Below the pieces are notes generated by a model. The model was not told where the DNA came from and ran no database searches. It worked only from the letters and a program-made list of their open reading frames with translations. From the NCBI GenBank assembly GCA_022451445.1, contig JAKUSY010000071.1, positions 1-10,321 on the forward strand: a stretch of 10,321 bases of DNA, written 5' to 3'. Source of the DNA: Planctomycetota bacterium (GTDB lineage Bacteria > Planctomycetota > UBA8108). Position numbers and translations under genes: made by a program. The number at the start of each line of letters is the position of its first letter. Within the stretch, counting starts at the first letter, position 1. Below, piece after piece: positions 6,801 to 10,321 of this stretch.

Positions 6801-8237
6801 TCAGGGGGAATAGTCCCCGCCGTTGAGGCTTCGCAGCACTGATTTCTGCCAGGCTGCCAGAGCGGCCTTCATGGTCTTTACTCTGTCCGTCTGAGTTTTC
6901 GACAGGTCTTTCTTTTCAGCCGTATCGGCGGCCAGGTTGAAGAGAGTGTAGGCGCCCTGCTTGCTCTTCTTATTCGTTTTGCGCATCAACTTATAGTCGC
7001 CATCGATCCAGGCCGCCGGGCCAGGGAAGGAGTTGAGCGGGTAGCGTTTTTCCACCAGGCCTTCGCGGGGGGCGGGTTTCTGCTTGCCGGCCTTCTGTTC
7101 CGCGCGGAGCTCTTCGAGCATGAGCCGGCTCTTTTTTCCTCGCCCCCTTTCAGGGAAGACCCAGAACCCCATCGGTTTCTCCCTGCTCTTCATCTTTCCG
7201 TTGAGCAGGGGCACGATGCTGATTCCATCCAGTGGCGGCGGCTTATCGAGGGTGACGCCGGCGATTTCGAGCAGGGTGGGCAGTATGTCCGAGGTATTGC
7301 AGGGCATCGAGGTGCGCCGGGGTTTCTTGATCTTCGCCGGCCATTCGATGATCGCCGGAACGCGGATGCCTCCCTCGAGCAGACTTCCCTTACGTCCTGA
7401 GAGCCCCGCCGTGAAGCCCTGCTTGAGCGCGCCGTTGTCGCTGCAGTACCACAGCAGGGTATTTTCGGCGATCTCGAGCTTGCGCAGTTCTTTTCGCAGT
7501 TTCCCCATGGCCGCATCCATGCCCGTGATCTCACCGCAGAAGTTGGCCTGCGCCTTGGTCTGTTTGGCGTACATCTCGAGGTATTTCTTCGCGGCGACAT
7601 GGGGGCTGTGGGGGCTGCCGAACCAGATTACCGCGAGGAATGGCTTGTTTCCCTTTGAGACCTTCCCGATCCATTTGAGGGCGGCATCGACTGTGACTTC
7701 GGAGCTCTCCCCCTTTGTCTCGATAACCTTTCCGTTATGAGAGAAGAGGGGATTGTTCTCGTAGAAGTTCGGGCTCGAGACCCATTCGTCAAAGCCGCTC
7801 TTGCCGGGACAGACGGGGCTGTCGGCGCGCAGGGAGCCGAGATGCCATTTACCGAAGTGGCCGGTGGTGTACCCGGCGTCCCTGAGGGCCTCGGCGACGG
7901 TAACCTCCTGCGGCCTCAGCGTCCTTCCCCAGGCGAAGCAACCGAAGCGTACGGGGTGCCGCCCGGTGAGAACGCTGCCGCGGGTGGGCGAGCAGACCGG
8001 GGCGGCGGCGTAGAAACGGTCAAAGCGAAGCGCCGTGCGGGCCATCTCGTCGAAGACCGGGGTCTTGAGGAAGGGGTGCCCGTTGTAGGCCATGTCGCCC
8101 CAGCCCTGGTCATCCGCCATAGCGAGGATGATGTTCGGGCGGCTCGAGCCTTCTTCCGATCCGGGAGTTCCCGGGGAGGCCGGCACTGGATTGCTGAACA
8201 GGAAAACGGCCAGGACAGTCAAGTGTAGACGAGGCAT
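6801..8237 (-). CDS. Secreted sulfatase (478 aa), first of three
   Basis: Type I formylglycine sulfatase. The N-terminus has a Sec signal peptide (about 1-20), then a short Ser/Gly/Pro-rich linker (21-32). The metal-binding D42-D43 are in AMADDQGWGD. CSPTR at 82-86 has C82 as the formylglycine precursor, GKWHLG is at 129-134, GSPHSPH carries H210 and H213, SDNGA carries D267 and N268, and K283 precedes LLEGGIRVPAI. The catalytic set is complete. The overall length and the SPNFYENNPLFSHNGK region fit a group of PVC sulfatases without a defined substrate. The ATG at 8237 is preferred to an in-frame ATG at 8270, since the latter would put a charged extension (NYCHYQREVK) in front of the signal peptide. 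GAGAAG precedes the chosen start. It follows the DUF1501 gene by 117 nt and precedes the next sulfatase by 55 nt. Confidence 0.95.
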   Translation of the reverse strand: MPRLHLTVLAVFLFSNPVPASPGTPGSEEGSSRPNIILAMADDQGWGDMAYNGHPFLKTPVFDEMARTALRFDRFYAAAPVCSPTRGSVLTGRHPVRFGCFAWGRTLRPQEVTVAEALRDAGYTTGHFGKWHLGSLRADSPVCPGKSGFDEWVSSPNFYENNPLFSHNGKVIETKGESSEVTVDAALKWIGKVSKGNKPFLAVIWFGSPHSPHVAAKKYLEMYAKQTKAQANFCGEITGMDAAMGKLRKELRKLEIAENTLLWYCSDNGALKQGFTAGLSGRKGSLLEGGIRVPAIIEWPAKIKKPRRTSMPCNTSDILPTLLEIAGVTLDKPPPLDGISIVPLLNGKMKSREKPMGFWVFPERGRGKKSRLMLEELRAEQKAGKQKPAPREGLVEKRYPLNSFPGPAAWIDGDYKLMRKTNKKSKQGAYTLFNLAADTAEKKDLSKTQTDRVKTMKAALAAWQKSVLRSLNGGDYSP

Positions 8238-8302
8238 CTTTACTTCTCGCTGATAATGACAGTAGTTCACCAGAGCTTGCAGCAGACCCTGCGGCAGTGC
8301 CT

Positions 8303-8331
8303 ATTTGCGCCGATGGGCAGGCTGTAGTCAA
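8303..8331 (-). promoter_or_regulatory. Possible internal promoter ahead of the sulfatase genes
   Basis: In the 117-nt gap between the DUF1501 gene and the first sulfatase, the minus strand shows TTGACT (8331-8326), five of six matches to a -35. After 17 bp comes GCAAAT (8308-8303), only three of six matches to a -10. The predicted leader would be about 60 nt. A 6-bp inverted repeat (8331-8336 with 8346-8351) sits just upstream. The evidence is weak; read-through from DUF1501 is equally likely. Confidence 0.2.
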
Positions 8332-8354
8332 GCAGCTGGAGCCGGGCTGCTCCC

Positions 8355-9773
8355 TCAGGCGATGATTCCCTTGACGACCTCTCCGTAGACATCGGTCGGC
8401 CGGAAGTCGCGGCCGGCGTAGCGGTAGGTCAGCTTCTCATGGTCCATTCCCAGCAGGTGGAGGATGGTGGCGTGCAGGTCGTGCATGTGCACCTTGTTTT
8501 CGACCGCGGTGTGGCCGAATTCATCAGTCTGGCCATAGCTGAGGCCCTTCTTGACGCCGCCCCCGGCGAGAAAGACAGTGAAGCCGTCAGGGTTGTGATC
8601 ACGGCCGGTTCCGTTGTTCTGGGCAAAGGGGTTGCGCCCGAACTCTCCACCCCACCATACGAGGGTATCCTCGAGGAGCCCGCGATTTTTCAGGTCGGCG
8701 AGCAGGCCCGCCACCGGCTTGTCGGAGGCCTTGGCGTGCTTGGCGTGCAGCTTGAGGTTGGAGTGCTGGTCCCAGGCCGGGTTGTCGCCGTTGTCGGAGT
8801 AGTTTACCTGGATGTAGCGCACGCCTCTTTCCGCCATCCGGCGGGCCAGCAGGCACTGGCGGCCGAATTCATCCGTCTCTTTTTTACCGATCCCGTAGCT
8901 TGCGAGAGTATCGGGCTTCTCCGCGGAAATGTCCGCCAGGTCCGGAGCGGCCGTCTGCATCCTGTAGGCCAGCTCGAAAGATTCTATGGCCGCTTCCATG
9001 GTCTCGTCAGGCTGCCCGCCGGCAACCTGCTGGCGGTTGAGGGCCTGGAGGAGATCAAACTGCCGTTTGCGAAGCCCCGCCGGGTAGCGGTCGTTATTGA
9101 TATGGCGGATGGATGACTTGGTCACGGGCTGGCCGGCTTTGCCGATCGAGATTCCCTGGTGAATCGGGGGCAGGAAGGCGCTTGCGTAATTGCGCGGCCC
9201 GCCATTGCCCTGCGAGGGGTTGATCGTCATGAAGGCCGGCAGGTTGTCGTTCTCGGTGCCGAGGCCGTAGCTGATCCAGGAGCCGATCGCTGGGCGTACC
9301 AGGTTGGTGGCGCCGGTGTGCAGGAAGAGTGTCGATGGGCCGTGGGCTACCCCGTTGGTGTGCATGCTCTGTATGAAGCAGAGGTCGTCTACATGCCCGG
9401 CGATATTCGGAAAGAGCTCCGACACGAGGTGTCCGCATTTACCGTAAGGCTTGAAGCTCCAGGGAGATTTCATCACCCGCTCCGCTGTCACCTTGCGGCT
9501 GCGCGCGACGCGAAATTTGATCTTCTTCCCGTTGTCCTTATCAAGGCGCGGCTTGTAGTTGAAGGTGTCAACATGGCTCGGCCCGCCCTGCATGAAGATG
9601 AAGATGACACGCTTTGCCTTCGGCTCGAAGTGGGGCTTCTTTGCCGCCAGAGGCGAGGAGTCGGCCTGCGCCGTTTCTGAGAGGAGACCGGTGAGCGCCA
9701 GCGAACCGAACCCGCAGGCCGCCTGGCCGAGCAGCTGGCGGCGTGTCGTTGCCTTGTCGTGGTTCCAGATCAT
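8355..9773 (-). CDS. DUF1501 family protein with Tat-type leader, copy A (472 aa, complete)
   Basis: Full-length member of DUF1501 (PF07394), a family with the alkaline-phosphatase/sulfatase fold and no agreed reaction. The leader has a twin-arginine motif TRRQLL (R11, R12) and a small/hydrophobic stretch to about residue 37, so Tat export of a folded, probably metal-bearing protein is likely. Family landmarks follow in order: KRVIFIFMQGGPSHVDTF (54-71), SMHTNGVAHGPSTLFLHTG, GGEFGRNPFAQ (EFGR at 377-380), GRDHNPDGF (D392, H393) and HDLHATILHLLGMDHEKLTYRYAGRDF near the C-terminus. The acidic and histidine residues in these motifs are the likely metal ligands. The gene starts 10 nt after the PSD1 stop; an 18-bp palindrome covers the junction. 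It probably works with, or is exported alongside, the PSD1 protein; this is inferred from the conserved pairing. Confidence 0.96.
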   Translation of the reverse strand: MIWNHDKATTRRQLLGQAACGFGSLALTGLLSETAQADSSPLAAKKPHFEPKAKRVIFIFMQGGPSHVDTFNYKPRLDKDNGKKIKFRVARSRKVTAERVMKSPWSFKPYGKCGHLVSELFPNIAGHVDDLCFIQSMHTNGVAHGPSTLFLHTGATNLVRPAIGSWISYGLGTENDNLPAFMTINPSQGNGGPRNYASAFLPPIHQGISIGKAGQPVTKSSIRHINNDRYPAGLRKRQFDLLQALNRQQVAGGQPDETMEAAIESFELAYRMQTAAPDLADISAEKPDTLASYGIGKKETDEFGRQCLLARRMAERGVRYIQVNYSDNGDNPAWDQHSNLKLHAKHAKASDKPVAGLLADLKNRGLLEDTLVWWGGEFGRNPFAQNNGTGRDHNPDGFTVFLAGGGVKKGLSYGQTDEFGHTAVENKVHMHDLHATILHLLGMDHEKLTYRYAGRDFRPTDVYGEVVKGIIA

Positions 9774-9783
9774 TGGTTGAAGC

Positions 9784-10321
9784 TCATTTCAGGTACCTGA
9801 AATCATTGCAGGACAGCAGGGCCTGGCACAGGCTCGCCCAGGCCTCCAGCCTTCCGGCGGCGATTCCAGGTTCTTTTTTTCGCTGCCTGTAAGGATGCGA
9901 CTTGAGGTAATCGACCGCCAGCGATATTTCTTTTTTGTCGGGCGGTCGGGAGAGGATCCGCAGGTAGGCCTGCTCAATACGGCGGGCATCATCAAGTCCC
10001 TCCAGGGAGAGCAGCAATTCTGCCGATTTGACCGACCTGTCGATCATGAAGGGGCTGTTGAGGAGGAAGAGCGCCTGCGTTGGGCGGGTGGTGGTGGCCC
10101 GCTTTCCCGAGCTGATATTGGGGTCCGCGAAATCAAAGACCTCGAAAATATCCAGCAGGGTGTTTCGGAAGACCGGGACGTAGATGCTGCGGCGGGTCGA
10201 TTTGAAGTCGTAGGTGTATTCGATCTTCTTGGCGATGGGGCCGTTCCCCTTCGCCGCGATTGCCGGGCCACCGGCGGTGAGGTCCAGCTCTCCGCTGCAG
10301 TAGAGAATCGCGTCGCGCATG
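9784..10321 (-). CDS. PSD1 / DUF1553 domain protein, copy A (C-terminal part, cut by right window edge)
   Basis: The last 178 or so residues of a PSD1 protein; the N-terminal haem and DUF1549 parts lie beyond the window. The ATG at 10320 is not the true start. MRDAIL corresponds to the conserved (S/M)RDAML segment inside DUF1553, at RDSMLAIGGEL in the complete copy at 2837-294. Shared landmarks are RRSIYVPVFRN (RSGYLPIMRS in the other copy), FDFADPN, TQALFLLNSPFM, LAYLRILSRPPD-like helix and the terminal CQALLSCNDFRYLK. The two copies are clearly paralogous but well diverged, so this is not a recent duplication. The DUF1501 gene follows by 10 nt. Confidence 0.94.
   Translation of the reverse strand, partial: MRDAILYCSGELDLTAGGPAIAAKGNGPIAKKIEYTYDFKSTRRSIYVPVFRNTLLDIFEVFDFADPNISSGKRATTTRPTQALFLLNSPFMIDRSVKSAELLLSLEGLDDARRIEQAYLRILSRPPDKKEISLAVDYLKSHPYRQRKKEPGIAAGRLEAWASLCQALLSCNDFRYLK
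9786..9803. repeat. Perfect 18-bp palindrome at the PSD1-DUF1501 junction
   Basis: ATTTCAGGTACCTGAAAT reads identically on both strands. It spans the last codons of the PSD1 gene and the first base of its TGA stop (9786), 13 nt before the DUF1501 start codon. As RNA it could fold as a 7-bp stem with a GUAC loop; as DNA it has the symmetry of a dimer-binding site. The corresponding C-terminal codons of the other PSD1 gene (EFRYLN, at 294-315) do not form a palindrome, so the protein sequence alone does not force it. Confidence 0.5.

Noticed and set aside
6805..6818. GGGGA-ATAG-TCCCC hairpin and an overlapping CTGAATTCAG palindrome (6795-6804) at the end of the 478-aa sulfatase.
   Set aside because: There is no T-run after the stem on the minus strand, and the sulfatase downstream follows by 55 nt, so termination is unlikely; the short palindrome is within chance.
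8331..8351. AGCAGC-N9-GCTGCT inverted repeat just after the DUF1501 copy A stop, considered as a terminator.
   Set aside because: The 6-bp stem has no following T-run in the minus direction and competes with another possible pairing (GGAGC/GCTCC); too weak to call.
1..10321. Search for a mobile element, CRISPR array, toxin-antitoxin or defence system, or RNA gene.
   Set aside because: No transposase, repeat-spacer array, defence-related domain, tRNA or rRNA pattern was seen; the window is filled by the eight metabolic genes listed.

Overview
The window is wholly coding on the minus strand and reads right to left (high coordinates are upstream). The gene families point to a member of the PVC superphylum, Planctomycetota or Verrucomicrobiota. 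They are paired PSD1/planctomycete-cytochrome-C proteins and DUF1501 proteins, plus several secreted formylglycine sulfatases, in GC-rich DNA. The families do not let me choose between the two phyla.

Layout in order of transcription: (1) the C-terminal end of a first PSD1 (DUF1553) protein, cut by the right edge of the window; (2) 10 nt later a complete DUF1501 protein with a Tat-type leader; (3) after 117 nt a sulfatase (8237-6801); (4) after 55 nt a second, arylsulfatase A-like sulfatase (6745-5018); (5) a third sulfatase (5021-3612) whose ATG overlaps the preceding stop as ATGA; (6) 9 nt later a RimJ/RimL-type GNAT acetyltransferase (3602-3081). A 243-nt gap follows, the longest in the window. 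It holds a weak terminator-like hairpin, a short palindrome and a candidate promoter. Then come (7) a second, complete PSD1 protein (2837-294) and (8) 21 nt later a second DUF1501 protein with a Tat leader, cut by the left edge.

The window therefore shows two paralogous PSD1-DUF1501 pairs on either side of three sulfatases and one acetyltransferase. All three sulfatases keep the CxPxR cysteine that is converted to formylglycine, the paired metal-binding aspartates, the GKWH motif and a DNG motif, and all carry Sec signal peptides. They probably desulfate a sulfated polymer, or organic sulfate esters, outside the cytoplasm. PSD1 proteins carry c-type haem motifs and DUF1501 has an alkaline-phosphatase-like fold. 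Their biochemical role is not settled, but their co-occurrence with sulfatases is a recurrent theme in these phyla. No glycoside hydrolase, transporter, regulator or sulfatase-maturation enzyme lies in the window, so the substrate cannot be named.

Most noteworthy beyond the genes is a perfect 18-bp palindrome at the first PSD1-DUF1501 junction. Its exact 9-base half-site recurs in the promoter region of the second PSD1 gene. I see no mobile element, CRISPR array, tRNA or rRNA. No stretch of more than 300 bases lacks a gene.
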